The notes under the pieces are model-generated. The model was not told the origin of the DNA and made no database searches. It saw only the letters and a list, made by a program, of their open reading frames with translations. Position numbers and translations under genes: made by a program. 64,000 nucleotides of DNA from CAWEWH01 sp963812775 (lineage in GTDB: Bacteria; Pseudomonadota; Alphaproteobacteria; Rhizobiales; Beijerinckiaceae), in contig CAWEWH010000005.1 of assembly GCA_963812775.1 (NCBI GenBank), positions 868,001 through 932,000 of the forward strand. Reading direction: 5' to 3'. Shown in pieces: positions 1 through 8,621 of the stretch; positions within the stretch are counted from its first letter, which is position 1, and the number at the start of each line of letters is the position of its first letter.

Positions 1-1
1 C

Positions 2-547
2 GTCACCTATCCGGCGCGCTTCCAGCTCGTCGCCGCCATGAATCCCTGCCGCTGCGGCCACGCCACCGAGCCGGGCTATGCCTGCAAGCGGGCGCCCAAC
101 GAGCGCTGCATGGCGCAGTACCAGGCGCGCCTGTCGGGGCCGCTCATCGATCGCATCGATCTCGTCATCGAGGTGCCGGCCGTCTCCGCCGCCGACCTGA
201 TCCTGCCGCCGCCGGCGGAAGGCTCGGCAGAAGTCGCCGCCCGGGTTGCAGCCGCCCGCGCTCGCCAGACCGCCCGCTATGCGGCCATGGGCCTCGAGCG
301 CGTCACCACCAACGCCGCCTGTCCGGCGCCGGTCCTCGAGGACATCGCCAAGCCGGATGCCGCCGGCCATGCGCTGGTGCGCGAGGCGGCCGACGCCATG
401 CGGCTGACGGCGCGCGGCTTCCACCGCGTCCTCAAGGTGGCCCGCACTCTCGCCGACCTCGACGGCGAGGAGAAAGTGCGCCGTCTCCACATCGCCGAGG
501 CACTGAGCTACCGCACCGCCGTCGACCGCGTCGCGGTTGCGGCGTGA
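2..547 (+). CDS. ComM/YifB-family Mg-chelatase-like AAA ATPase, C-terminal part
   Basis: This is the 3' end of a gene that begins before the window; the open frame runs from base 2 with no start needed. The visible ~181 residues carry the family's MNPCRCGH motif followed by two further cysteines, then the region of the AAA core's end (LSGPLIDRIDL) and the helical Mg-chelatase C-terminal domain (ARGFHRVLKVARTLADLDG). Proteins of this family (ComM/YifB) are hexameric helicases that promote branch migration during natural transformation. The Walker motifs lie upstream, outside the window. The family call is firm. The in-window methionine at 38 is internal, not the start. Confidence 0.9.
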   Translation, partial: VTYPARFQLVAAMNPCRCGHATEPGYACKRAPNERCMAQYQARLSGPLIDRIDLVIEVPAVSAADLILPPPAEGSAEVAARVAAARARQTARYAAMGLERVTTNAACPAPVLEDIAKPDAAGHALVREAADAMRLTARGFHRVLKVARTLADLDGEEKVRRLHIAEALSYRTAVDRVAVAA

Positions 548-575
548 TGCACGGCCTTGACACGAGGATCGGCGG

Positions 576-2093
576 ATGACGTTTGCCGTCTGCTTCAATT
601 GCGGCAACATGAAAGTTGGTGCTTACACGTATTGCGAGGTCTGTGGCATCGCGCCGCTGACGAAGCCCGAGCAAGAATATTCGCTGTTGTTGACCGACCA
701 TTTCGTGCCGCGCAAGGAGATCAAGCGAATCTCCGAAACGATGCGCAAGGGAGGTCCGCGGCCGCTGCTGCCGAAGAAATTGAAGAAGAAGCTCGGCAAG
801 GACTGGGCGCGTTTTAGCGGGACGGTCGGACCGCTATACGTCGCTGATCCGCCTTCGAAGAAACCAAATTCTGAGACGTACCCGCCGCGCCACGTCATCG
901 AACTTTTTGCCCACGAGGCGAGGCAAATCGCCTTGAATGCCGCGCTGCTCGCCGCGCCGCGGCCGCCGCGGCGCGGGCCCGAGGCCTTCGACGCAATGCT
1001 CACCCGCCTCGGCCAGGTGCAGATCGATTCCGTCAACGTGCTGGCCCGCGCCCACTACATGCCGGGCTTCTCGCGCCTTGGCGCCCACGATGCTGCCATG
1101 GTCGACGCCGCCGCCTACGGGCCGCGCCGCACGCTGTTCGAATATTGGGGCCATGCGGCCGCGCTGATCCGCCTCGACCTGCAGCCGGCGCTGCGTTGGC
1201 GCATGGCGCGCGCACGGGCCGGCACCAGCAAGCCCTATCTCGCGCGCTTCGCCGTGGAGCGGCGCGACTTCGTGGATGCCGCGCTGCGCGAGATCGAGCG
1301 GCGTGGCCCGCTCAGCGCCCGCGAGCTGACGGCAGCGGGAAAATCGCGCGGCGCCTGGTGGGGCTGGAGCGACGGCAAGCTCGCGCTCGAATGGCTGTTC
1401 TATGCCGGTCTCGTCACCACGCATTCCCGCCGCGGCTTCGAGCGCGTCTACGATCTCGCCGAGCGCGTCTTTCCCGAGGTGGCCGCGCTGCCGACACCGC
1501 CTGAAGATCAGGCGCAGCGCCAGCTTCTCATGGTGGCGGCCCGGGCGCTTGGCGTCGCCACGGCGGGCGACCTGCGTGACTATTGGCGCATCGGCCCGCA
1601 GGACGCCAAGTCGCGCTTGGCCGAGCTGGTGGAGTCTGGCGAACTGTGGCCCGCGCACGTCGAGAATTGGCCGAAGCCCGCCTTCGTGCCCCCCGGTACC
1701 GTGGCGCCTCACCACCCGGCCGCTGCCGCCCTCGTCTCGCCGTTCGATCCGCTCCTGTGGGAGCGCGACCGTGCCGAGCGGCTCTTCGGCTTTCGCTACC
1801 GCATCGAGATCTACACGCCGGCCGAAAAACGCACGCACGGCTACTATGTGTTGCCCTTTCTCATGGGCGACCGTGTCGCCGCCCGCCTCGACCTCAAGGC
1901 CGACCGCGCCTCGGGCCGGCTCCTCGTCCACGCGGCACATCTGGAGCCGGGCGCCGATCGCGACGCCACAGCACCCGCGCTCGCCGCCGAATTGCGCGAG
2001 CTCGCGCAATGGCTCGGCCTCGGCGACGTGAAGATGGCGCGCCGCGGCAGCCTCGCGGCGGCGCTGCGGCGGGCTTGGGCGCAGCGTGGCTAG
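576..2093 (+). CDS. Zinc-ribbon domain fused to YcaQ-like winged-helix DNA glycosylase
   Basis: The 505-residue product has two parts. Residues 1 to ~110 form a lysine-rich small domain with two CxxC knuckles (C6/C9 and C20/C23), like a stand-alone zinc-ribbon protein. From about residue 112 (HEARQIAL) it matches the YcaQ/AlkX family (winged-helix, formerly DUF1006), with the family-typical QVQIDSVNVLARAHY segment and the C-terminal SPFDPLLWERDR motif. YcaQ proteins unhook interstrand crosslinks and other bulky DNA adducts. No ATG or GTG lies near the YcaQ-like start, so the fusion is read as one frame. The first ~330 bases are visibly less GC-rich than the rest. Either the fusion is genuine or a stop codon between two old genes was lost. 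It overlaps no upstream gene and ends 85 bases before the next start chosen here. Confidence 0.8.
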   Translation: MTFAVCFNCGNMKVGAYTYCEVCGIAPLTKPEQEYSLLLTDHFVPRKEIKRISETMRKGGPRPLLPKKLKKKLGKDWARFSGTVGPLYVADPPSKKPNSETYPPRHVIELFAHEARQIALNAALLAAPRPPRRGPEAFDAMLTRLGQVQIDSVNVLARAHYMPGFSRLGAHDAAMVDAAAYGPRRTLFEYWGHAAALIRLDLQPALRWRMARARAGTSKPYLARFAVERRDFVDAALREIERRGPLSARELTAAGKSRGAWWGWSDGKLALEWLFYAGLVTTHSRRGFERVYDLAERVFPEVAALPTPPEDQAQRQLLMVAARALGVATAGDLRDYWRIGPQDAKSRLAELVESGELWPAHVENWPKPAFVPPGTVAPHHPAAAALVSPFDPLLWERDRAERLFGFRYRIEIYTPAEKRTHGYYVLPFLMGDRVAARLDLKADRASGRLLVHAAHLEPGADRDATAPALAAELRELAQWLGLGDVKMARRGSLAAALRRAWAQRG

Positions 2094-2178
2094 TCCGGGT
2101 ACGCCAAGCCATTGTTGTCTCGAGCCGCACGGAATAGTGTTCGCGGCACAATTTTCGTCGTCAGCCGGGGAGGCGCCG

Positions 2179-4308
2179 GTGCGCAGGCGTGCGGGCTCGA
2201 GAGCGGTCAAGGGCGCCGCAATCGGCCTCGGCCTCATGGCGACCGCCCTGGTGATGGCCGCGACAGCGCACGCCGAAAGCCGCCATGCGCTGGTGATCGG
2301 CAACGACCGCTATGCCAACCTCCCGCGCGACAAGCAGCTTCAGAAAGCGGTGAACAATTCCATCGCCGTCGGCGACGCGCTGGAGAAGCTCGGCTTCAAC
2401 GTGATCCGCGGCCGCGATCTCGGCCGCCAGGCCATGATCGACCGGCTTGCCGATCTCACCGCCCGCCTGCAACCTGGCGACACGGTCGCGTTCTTCTATG
2501 CGGGGCACGGCGTCACGGTGGGCGGCGTCAACTATCTGGTGCCGAGCGACGTGCCGGCGGTTGGCGAGGGTGCGGAAGCCAGGGTCAGGGGCGCCTCGAT
2601 CGCCGAGCCGGACATCATCGCCGAGCTGCAGGCCAAGAGCGTGCGCGTCGCGCTCCTCGTCTTCGATGCCTGCCGCGACAATCCATTTCCGCGCGCGGCT
2701 GGCCGCTCCATCGGCAACACGCGCGGGCTTGGCGATGCGGCCCGCGCGCGCGGCATCTTCACCATCTATTCGGCCGGCATCGGCCAGTCCGCCCTCGACC
2801 GTCTCGAGCCCAACGATCCGGCCAAGAACTCGGTGTTCACCCGCATCTTCGTCGAGGAGCTGAAGCGGCCCGACATCGACCTCGGCGGCCTTGCCATCGA
2901 GGTGCGCGAGAAGGTGGCCGAACTGGCGCTCAAGGCCAAGGAACTGTCGGGCCAGCCGGCGCCGCACGAGCAGACGCCCGCATACTATGACCAGACCCTC
3001 GGTGGGCGCATATATCTTGCCGGCCGTACGACGGGCGGCGAGGCCGCGGTCGCCAAGGTGGCGCCGGCGCCGCCCCCGCCCGATGAGGTGTTCTGGCTCA
3101 CCATCAAGGACTCGAGCGTCGTGGCGCTCTTCGACGAGTTCCTCAATCGCTTCCCCACGAGCGTCCGCGCCCGCGAGGCGAAGCAGCGGCTCGTTGAGCT
3201 GAAGAGATCGCAGATCGCGGCGCTGCCGCAGCCCGCGGGTCCGGCCGCCGACGAGGTCGCCTGGAACGCCTTGAGGGCAACGATCAACGTCGCGGCGCTG
3301 CGCCGCTTCGTTGTCGAATTTCCGGCAAGTGCCCGTAGAGGCGAAGCACAGACGCGCATCGCCGCCCTCGAGGCGGCGCAAGCGGCCGAGAAGGCCGAGG
3401 CGACGCGCAAATCGGACGAGCAGCGCAAGGCCGTGGCGGCATTGCCGGCGGGGCGGCCGGAGCAGCCCTGCCGGACGGACGCCGTGCAGAGCGTTTCCTC
3501 GGCGCGTCCGGCGCAGCCCTTGTCGGGCGCCGAGGAGTGCGGGCTGAAACCCAAGGACGCGTTCAAGGAATGTGCCGGCTGCCCCGAGATGGTGGTGGTG
3601 CCGGCCGGCTCGTTCACCATCGGCTCACCGAAAGACGAGGAAGGCCGCAAGAAATATGAAGAGCCGCAGCGCCTGGTGACATTCGCAAACCCGTTCGCGG
3701 TCGGCCGCTTCGCGGTGACGTTCGACGAATGGGACGCCTGCGTGGCCGGCGGCGGCTGCGACGGCTACAAGCCGAGCGACGCACGCTGGGGACGCGGCCG
3801 CAGGCCGGTCATCAACGTGTCGTGGGACAACGCCAAGGCGTACGTGGCCTGGCTGGCGCGCACCACCGGCAAGAGCTATCGCCTGTTGAGCGAGGCCGAG
3901 CGCGAATATGTGACCCGCGCCGGCACCACGACGCCGTTCTGGTGGGGCGCGTCGATCTCGACCCAGCAGGCCAATTACGACGGCAGTCTCACCTACAACA
4001 AGGGGCCGAAGGGCGCGCAGCGCAACAAGACCTTGCCGGTGGACGCCTTCGGGCCCAACCCCTTTGGCCTCTATCAGGTTCACGGCAATGTCTATGAGTG
4101 GGGCGAGGACTGCTGGAACGACGACTACGCGTCGGTACCGACCGACGGTTCGGCGCGGACCACGGGCACATGCCGCACGCGTGTCCTTCGCGGCGGCACC
4201 TGGAGCCACCTGCCGCAGGTTCTGCGTTCCGCCTCCCGGTCGTGGTTTCCCAGCGACGAGCGCAGCAATGAGAACGGCTTCCGCGTGGCGCGGACGATCG
4301 CCCCCTGA
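2179..4308 (+). CDS. Secreted caspase-like (C14) protease with C-terminal FGE-sulfatase (SUMF1-like) domain
   Basis: I place the start at GTG 2179 because GGGGAGG lies five bases upstream and the frame then opens with a clean signal peptide (RR start, hydrophobic GLGLMATALVMAA, cleavage after AHA). The longer ATG at 2086 would put ~30 odd residues before it. The product is ~709 residues. The caspase-like p20 fold spans ~35-280, with the catalytic pair visible as YAGHG (His ~110) and DACRDNP (Cys ~165). A middle segment (~310-460) has two repeats resembling SARP/Sel1-like helical spacers (FLNRFPTS..AKQRL and FVVEFPAS..QTRI). The FGE/SUMF1 fold covers ~470-709, with NVSWDNAKAYVAWL, GNVYEWGED, LRGGTW and NGFRVAR. 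Such caspase-FGE fusions are known in alphaproteobacteria, but their substrates are mostly unknown. It is likely periplasmic. Confidence 0.88.
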   Translation: MRRRAGSRAVKGAAIGLGLMATALVMAATAHAESRHALVIGNDRYANLPRDKQLQKAVNNSIAVGDALEKLGFNVIRGRDLGRQAMIDRLADLTARLQPGDTVAFFYAGHGVTVGGVNYLVPSDVPAVGEGAEARVRGASIAEPDIIAELQAKSVRVALLVFDACRDNPFPRAAGRSIGNTRGLGDAARARGIFTIYSAGIGQSALDRLEPNDPAKNSVFTRIFVEELKRPDIDLGGLAIEVREKVAELALKAKELSGQPAPHEQTPAYYDQTLGGRIYLAGRTTGGEAAVAKVAPAPPPPDEVFWLTIKDSSVVALFDEFLNRFPTSVRAREAKQRLVELKRSQIAALPQPAGPAADEVAWNALRATINVAALRRFVVEFPASARRGEAQTRIAALEAAQAAEKAEATRKSDEQRKAVAALPAGRPEQPCRTDAVQSVSSARPAQPLSGAEECGLKPKDAFKECAGCPEMVVVPAGSFTIGSPKDEEGRKKYEEPQRLVTFANPFAVGRFAVTFDEWDACVAGGGCDGYKPSDARWGRGRRPVINVSWDNAKAYVAWLARTTGKSYRLLSEAEREYVTRAGTTTPFWWGASISTQQANYDGSLTYNKGPKGAQRNKTLPVDAFGPNPFGLYQVHGNVYEWGEDCWNDDYASVPTDGSARTTGTCRTRVLRGGTWSHLPQVLRSASRSWFPSDERSNENGFRVARTIAP

Positions 4309-4369
4309 GCCGTCGCGTGCCGGCGAGGATTTCGGGTGTGCGGTTGCCGAGCGCGGGGCAGACCACGCG

Positions 4370-4822
4370 CTAGGCGCCACGCGGCGCCGGGCCACGATCG
4401 ATGCCGGGGTTTCGGCCGGCCGCCGCCATGGCCAGCCTGCCAATGTAGTGCGCCCAACCCGTGTCGTGGCTGGCGCACTGCGCGGCGTTCGGGAGGCCGC
4501 TGTGGGTCATGCGCAGCAAGGTGCCCCCGTCCCGGTCGACGAGGTCGATCTCGACCAGGCTCGATCCCGGCGGCACCTCCTCGCTTCCCTCCCAACCGAA
4601 GCTGTAGGCGAGGCGGTGGACCGGCACGACCTCGCGAAAGGCGCCGCGCGCCGCCCTGCTGCCGACACCGTTGATGAGATAAAGTCCGCCCGGATGCACC
4701 TCGGTCTGCGCCTCGGTTCCCATCCAGCTCCGGATCTTTTCGGGATCGGTCAGGAAGGCGAAGACGGTGGCGGGCGGGGCTGCGATGAAGGTCTCACGCC
4801 GGACCACGAGCGGTTCAGGCAT
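4370..4822 (-). CDS. SRPBCC / AHSA1-family protein
   Basis: A 150-residue single-domain protein of the START-like SRPBCC superfamily (Aha1/CalC type). It opens with the usual VVRRETFIAAPPATVFAFLTDPEKIRSW, where the helix-grip fold begins, and continues with a GGLYLI strand and the closing GWAHYIGRL helix. AGGAG precedes the ATG at a good distance. Members bind hydrophobic ligands or act as ArsR-linked environmental-response proteins. No ArsR gene is adjacent here, so the role is not defined. It converges on the caspase-FGE gene and its upstream side faces the cyclase gene. Confidence 0.85.
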   Translation of the reverse strand: MPEPLVVRRETFIAAPPATVFAFLTDPEKIRSWMGTEAQTEVHPGGLYLINGVGSRAARGAFREVVPVHRLAYSFGWEGSEEVPPGSSLVEIDLVDRDGGTLLRMTHSGLPNAAQCASHDTGWAHYIGRLAMAAAGRNPGIDRGPAPRGA

Positions 4823-4901
4823 CGGCGTCTCCTCTGGCGGCAGCCGGTCCTCGCGAGGATAGCTCGTGACAAGGGCGCTGCGTCAATCCCATGATCGGCC
4901 C

Positions 4902-6008
4902 ATGCAACTCACTTCAACGCTCAACTCGACGCTGTCTTGGCTCGTCGATGCGGCCAGCGAGACGCCGGGCGCCGAGCGGCTGCTGGCCGAGCTCGGGGCG
5001 CGTCTGGTGGCGGATGGCCTGCCGCTCGCTGGCGGCGCGCTGACACTGGCGGTGCCGCACCCGCTCGTTGCCCGGCGCACGTGGCTGTGGCGAGCCGACA
5101 GCAGCGACGTGATCGAGGCCGTGGGGTTCGTGGCGGGAGGGCTCGCGGCGTTGGGAGCGGTGAGCCCGGCCGGTGATGCCGGGCGAGGCTGGCTTGCCGG
5201 ACTGGCGGCCGGCCTCGTGCATGAGGACGCCGTCGGGTCGAGGCCCGACGGACCGTCGCTCGGCTGGATCGGGCCGCGTCCGTTCACGCTCCCCGAGGCC
5301 GATGCGCTGCGCCAGGCGGCACGCTTCGCCGCCGCGCCGCTCGCCGCTCTTGCGGCGCGCGCCACGTTGACAGCGGCCCTCGAGGCCTATCTCGGCCGGC
5401 GCAGCGCAGCGCGGGTCCTGGCGGGGCCTTTGCGGCGCGATATCGGCGAGACAATCCAGGCAGCGCTGCTCTATGCCGATCTGCGCGGCTTCACAGTCCT
5501 GTCGGAGAGCAATCCCCCCTCGGCGGTCATCTCGGCGCTCGATGCCTGGTTCGACCGCATCGCCGGGGCGGTGCACGCCTTCGGCGGCGAAGTGCTGAAG
5601 TTCATCGGCGACGGCGTGCTGGCGATCTTCCCGGTCGTCGACGCGGCGCCCCGTGGCGCCTGCGACGCGGCACTGAGTGCGGTCTGCGCCGCGCGGGTCG
5701 GCATGGCGCATCTCGATGACGTGCGACGCGGGCAGGGGCTGTCGCCTCTGCCCTTCGGCGCCGCCCTGCATCTCGGCGAGATGCTGTGGGGTAATATCGG
5801 TGCTGCCGATCGGTTGGATTTCACGGCCATCGGCCCCGCCGTCAATCTGGTCAGCCGGCTGCAAGGGCTATGCCGGCCGCTCGACAAAGCCATCCTCGTC
5901 TCGGGCACCCTCGCGGCCGAGACCGGAGCAGTGCTGATACCGCTCGGAATGCACGCGCTGCGTGGTATCGCGTCTCCATGCGCCGTCTTCACCGTGCCGG
6001 AGGATTGA
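4902..6008 (+). CDS. Class III adenylate/guanylate cyclase
   Basis: About 368 residues from ATG 4902 (an in-frame GTG at 4866 would add 12). The C-terminal half (~180-365) is a class III nucleotide cyclase domain: metal-binding Asp in YADLRGFT (D193) and in FIGDGVLAIF (D237), the Lys just before the second Asp (LKFIGDG), and the transition-state Asn/Arg pair in AVNLVSRL. All catalytic positions I can recognise are present. Residues 1-180 show no transmembrane helix and resemble the cytosolic sensor-like region often found in alphaproteobacterial cyclases. It should make cAMP, though guanylate specificity cannot be excluded. The gene stands alone between divergent and downstream neighbours. 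Confidence 0.9.
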   Translation: MQLTSTLNSTLSWLVDAASETPGAERLLAELGARLVADGLPLAGGALTLAVPHPLVARRTWLWRADSSDVIEAVGFVAGGLAALGAVSPAGDAGRGWLAGLAAGLVHEDAVGSRPDGPSLGWIGPRPFTLPEADALRQAARFAAAPLAALAARATLTAALEAYLGRRSAARVLAGPLRRDIGETIQAALLYADLRGFTVLSESNPPSAVISALDAWFDRIAGAVHAFGGEVLKFIGDGVLAIFPVVDAAPRGACDAALSAVCAARVGMAHLDDVRRGQGLSPLPFGAALHLGEMLWGNIGAADRLDFTAIGPAVNLVSRLQGLCRPLDKAILVSGTLAAETGAVLIPLGMHALRGIASPCAVFTVPED

Positions 6009-6154
6009 GCCGACAGGCCGCCAACGCCGCGCTTTCGACATGCATCGCCCTATGGCGCTGGCACCGAGCAGGGTAAGGAACATCAGGGACGCGGCCCCGC
6101 CGCCTCGATGCCGCCAAGAAGTCGCTGAAAGACAAGCGCAACATGGGGAATCGC

Positions 6155-7349
6155 ATGAACTCTTCGCACCCGAAAGCGATGCCTTGCCGTCGCGCTCGCG
6201 CTCGCCGCCGCGACCGAGGCCTTCGCCGCCGATTGCGGCAATGCCGCCGGCTTCCCGTCTTTCATCGAAAGCTTCAGGCGTGACGCGGCCCAGAAGGGCA
6301 TTTCGCCGGCCGCCATCGCGGCCCTCGAGGGCGTCAGCTTCGATCCCTCGACGGTGTCGAAGGATCGCGGCCAGGGCGTCTTCAGCCAGACCTTCCTGCA
6401 GTTCTCCGACCGCATGGTGGCGGCCTATCGCATGCAGCGCGGCGCCGCGCTGATCAAGCAACATGCCGCGACCTTCCAGCGCATCGAGAGCCAGTTCGGC
6501 GTCCCCGCCCAGCCCATCGTCGCCTTCTGGGGGCTGGAGACGGATTTCGGCGCCAATACCGGCAAGGACAGCACGCTGCGCTCCCTTGCCACCCTCGCGT
6601 GGGATTGCCGCCGTCCCGACATGTTCCGCGGCGAGTTGCTCGATGCGCTGCGCATCATCCAGCGCGGCGATCTGTCGCCCGCCGAGATGCGCGGGCCGTG
6701 GGCGGGCGAGCTCGGCCAGATGCAGTTCCTGCCGTCACACTATGTCAAGAACGCCGTCGACTTCGACGGCGACGGCCGGCGCGATCTCATCAAGAGCACG
6801 CCTGATGCGCTCGGCTCCGCCGGCAAGTATCTGCAGAGCTTCGGCTGGCGGCGCGGCGAGCCGTGGCTGCAGGAAGTGCGCGTGCCGCCGGACCTCGACT
6901 GGAAGGAGGCCGATCTCGCCATCAAGCACCCGCGCACGCAATGGGTGCGCTGGGGCGTGCGCGCCGTCTCGGGCTCGCTGCCGGCCGACAACCTGCAGGC
7001 CTCGCTGCTCCTGCCCATGGGCCGCGGCGGCCCGGCCTTCCTCGCCTACCCGAACTTCGAAACCTTCCTGGGCTGGAACCAGTCGTTCGTCTACGCAACC
7101 ACCGCCGCCTATTTCGCCGCCCGCCTCGCGGGCGCGCCGCCGGTCGAGCGCGGCAATCCCACACCTGGCCTCAATGCGCGCGACGTCGCCGACCTGCAGC
7201 GTGGCCTCGCTCGTCTCGGCCTCAAGGTCGGCAAGATCGATGGCAAGCTCGGCCTCGAGACGCGCGGCGCCGTCAAGCAGGCGCAGGTGAAGTTCGGCCT
7301 GCCAGCCGACTCGTGGCCGACGCAGGAGCTCCTGGCGCGTCTGCGCTGA
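6155..7349 (+). CDS. MltB-type lytic murein transglycosylase with peptidoglycan-binding domain (5' frameshift)
   Basis: The mature protein reads intact: an MltB/RlpB-type transglycosylase domain with catalytic Glu in FWGLETDFG, the GELGQMQFLPS segment and the VDFDGDGRRDL loop, then a PG_binding_1 domain (VADLQRGLARLG...GAVKQAQ) at the C-terminus. It cleaves glycan strands in the periplasm. The frame is open back to 6159 and encodes a convincing signal peptide (LAVALALAAATEAFAA) but has no start codon there. ATG 6155, with GGGGAA just upstream, is in another frame; removing one base near 6179 joins the two. The first normal start in the main frame is GTG 6354, which would delete the signal peptide and the first part of the mature chain. 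I read this as a single-base insertion, either real or an assembly error. Confidence 0.85.
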
Positions 7350-7370
7350 TCGTCGGCGCCAGCGCCGCGA

Positions 7371-8561
7371 CTAGAACGCATCAATCGTCGGGAAGTCCGC
7401 ATCCTCGCTCATGCAGCCCCAGAGGTAGAGCGCCAGACCCGGATCGCCTGTCCACAGCGTGTAGCGGCCGCGCCCGTGCTCGAGGCGCGTCTCGCGGCAC
7501 TGCGCGATGGCCGTCATCGCGAAGGCGCGAGCCCGTTCCAGCCACGTCGCGTCACCTGTCCGCCGATAGAGCTTGAGGAAAGCGTAGCCGTTGCCGGCCG
7601 TGCCGTGACAGAGGCCCGGCCCCTTGGCCAGCGGCCCTGCCGCCCAGGTCAGCTCGCCGCCCTTGAGCAGCAGCTCGTCCATGGTCGGCGAACTGAACGG
7701 CGCGTCGGCGAAGGCTGTCACCATGCCGGGCGCGCCGTGGCAATGCTGACAAAGCGTCGGCGTCTCACCGGACGCGATGGCGTGCCAGTTCACGCCGAGA
7801 CGCGATGGCGCCGCGTTTTGCGACAAGGTTCGGGGCACGGCGTCGGCGAGGCGCGCCCGCTGCGCGTCGCTGAGCCAGTCCCAGCCGCGCAGCAGCGCCG
7901 CCATGTTGCCGGCATAGCCGTGCACCGGTCCGAGCCAGCGCTGCCGCTGGCCATAAAGGTCCTGCGTCCAGAGCGGCCCGAGCTCAGTCTCCTCCAGCTC
8001 CGCGAGAAGGCGCGCCGCCTGGACGTCGAACAGCGCGCGCCAGCGCGGCTCGCCCGTCATGTCGGCCATATGCACGCAGGCGATCATCGATCCCGGCGTG
8101 CCCCACATCAATTCGCGGATCGGCAGATCGTTGTTGGCTTGCGCACGGGTGAATACCGCATCGGCGAAGGCCGATGATGGGCTGAGCCGCATGGCCACCA
8201 GCAGCGTGCCCATGTCGCCGAACAACAGCGAGCCATGCGCCGCGTAGCCTCCAAAACGTTCCGACGTGAACTCCGCGGCGTTGAGGGCGACGAGCTGCGA
8301 GAGGAGCGGCCGAAGGTCGATGCGCTCCTTGAGTGCGCCAACGCGGCCGAGGCGATCGAGGGCCCAGATGGCGCCGGTCGCGCCCACGTAGAAGCCCGTA
8401 TGTCCATCCTCCACGTTGTCGTCGAGCGGGTGGGCCTGCCAGAAGCCCTTGGGATCGAGACGCGACATCGCGTCCGCCGCGATCTCCGCGGTCGCTTCGC
8501 GCGCCTCGGACGCGTTCCACGCGAGATCGCGCAGGGGGACGTGGCGTGCCCGCTCGAACAT
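7371..8561 (-). CDS. Orphan LanC-like protein (lanthionine synthetase C-like)
   Basis: About 396 residues; ATG 8561 is chosen because GGAG precedes it, whereas GTG 8576 has no ribosome-binding site. The sequence shows the alpha/alpha-barrel repeats of LanC/LanCL proteins: GATGAIWAL, GSLLFGDMGTL, GTPGSMIA, HGYAGNMAALL, CHGAPGMVTAF and CHGTAGNGYAFL. The Cys of QHCHG and the CH of LCHG fit the zinc ligands of the family. There is no LanB/LanM dehydratase, precursor peptide or exporter nearby, so lantibiotic maturation is unlikely. Eukaryotic LanCL enzymes add glutathione to dehydroamino acids in damaged proteins; a similar repair role here is an inference. The GFA and quinone-reductase-like genes downstream in the reading order are compatible with electrophile detoxification but prove nothing. 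Confidence 0.82.
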   Translation of the reverse strand: MFERARHVPLRDLAWNASEAREATAEIAADAMSRLDPKGFWQAHPLDDNVEDGHTGFYVGATGAIWALDRLGRVGALKERIDLRPLLSQLVALNAAEFTSERFGGYAAHGSLLFGDMGTLLVAMRLSPSSAFADAVFTRAQANNDLPIRELMWGTPGSMIACVHMADMTGEPRWRALFDVQAARLLAELEETELGPLWTQDLYGQRQRWLGPVHGYAGNMAALLRGWDWLSDAQRARLADAVPRTLSQNAAPSRLGVNWHAIASGETPTLCQHCHGAPGMVTAFADAPFSSPTMDELLLKGGELTWAAGPLAKGPGLCHGTAGNGYAFLKLYRRTGDATWLERARAFAMTAIAQCRETRLEHGRGRYTLWTGDPGLALYLWGCMSEDADFPTIDAF

Positions 8562-8621
8562 CGGGCTCCATCGCACAGAAACGCTGGGCTTGCACGTGGG
8601 CCCGATGCCGGTGCTGTGCCG

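Noticed and set aside
834..2303. Minus-strand open frame of 489 codons over the YcaQ-like gene
   Set aside because: It is a shadow of high-GC coding DNA: Arg/His/Gly-rich composition, no family motifs, and opposite to a well-supported gene.
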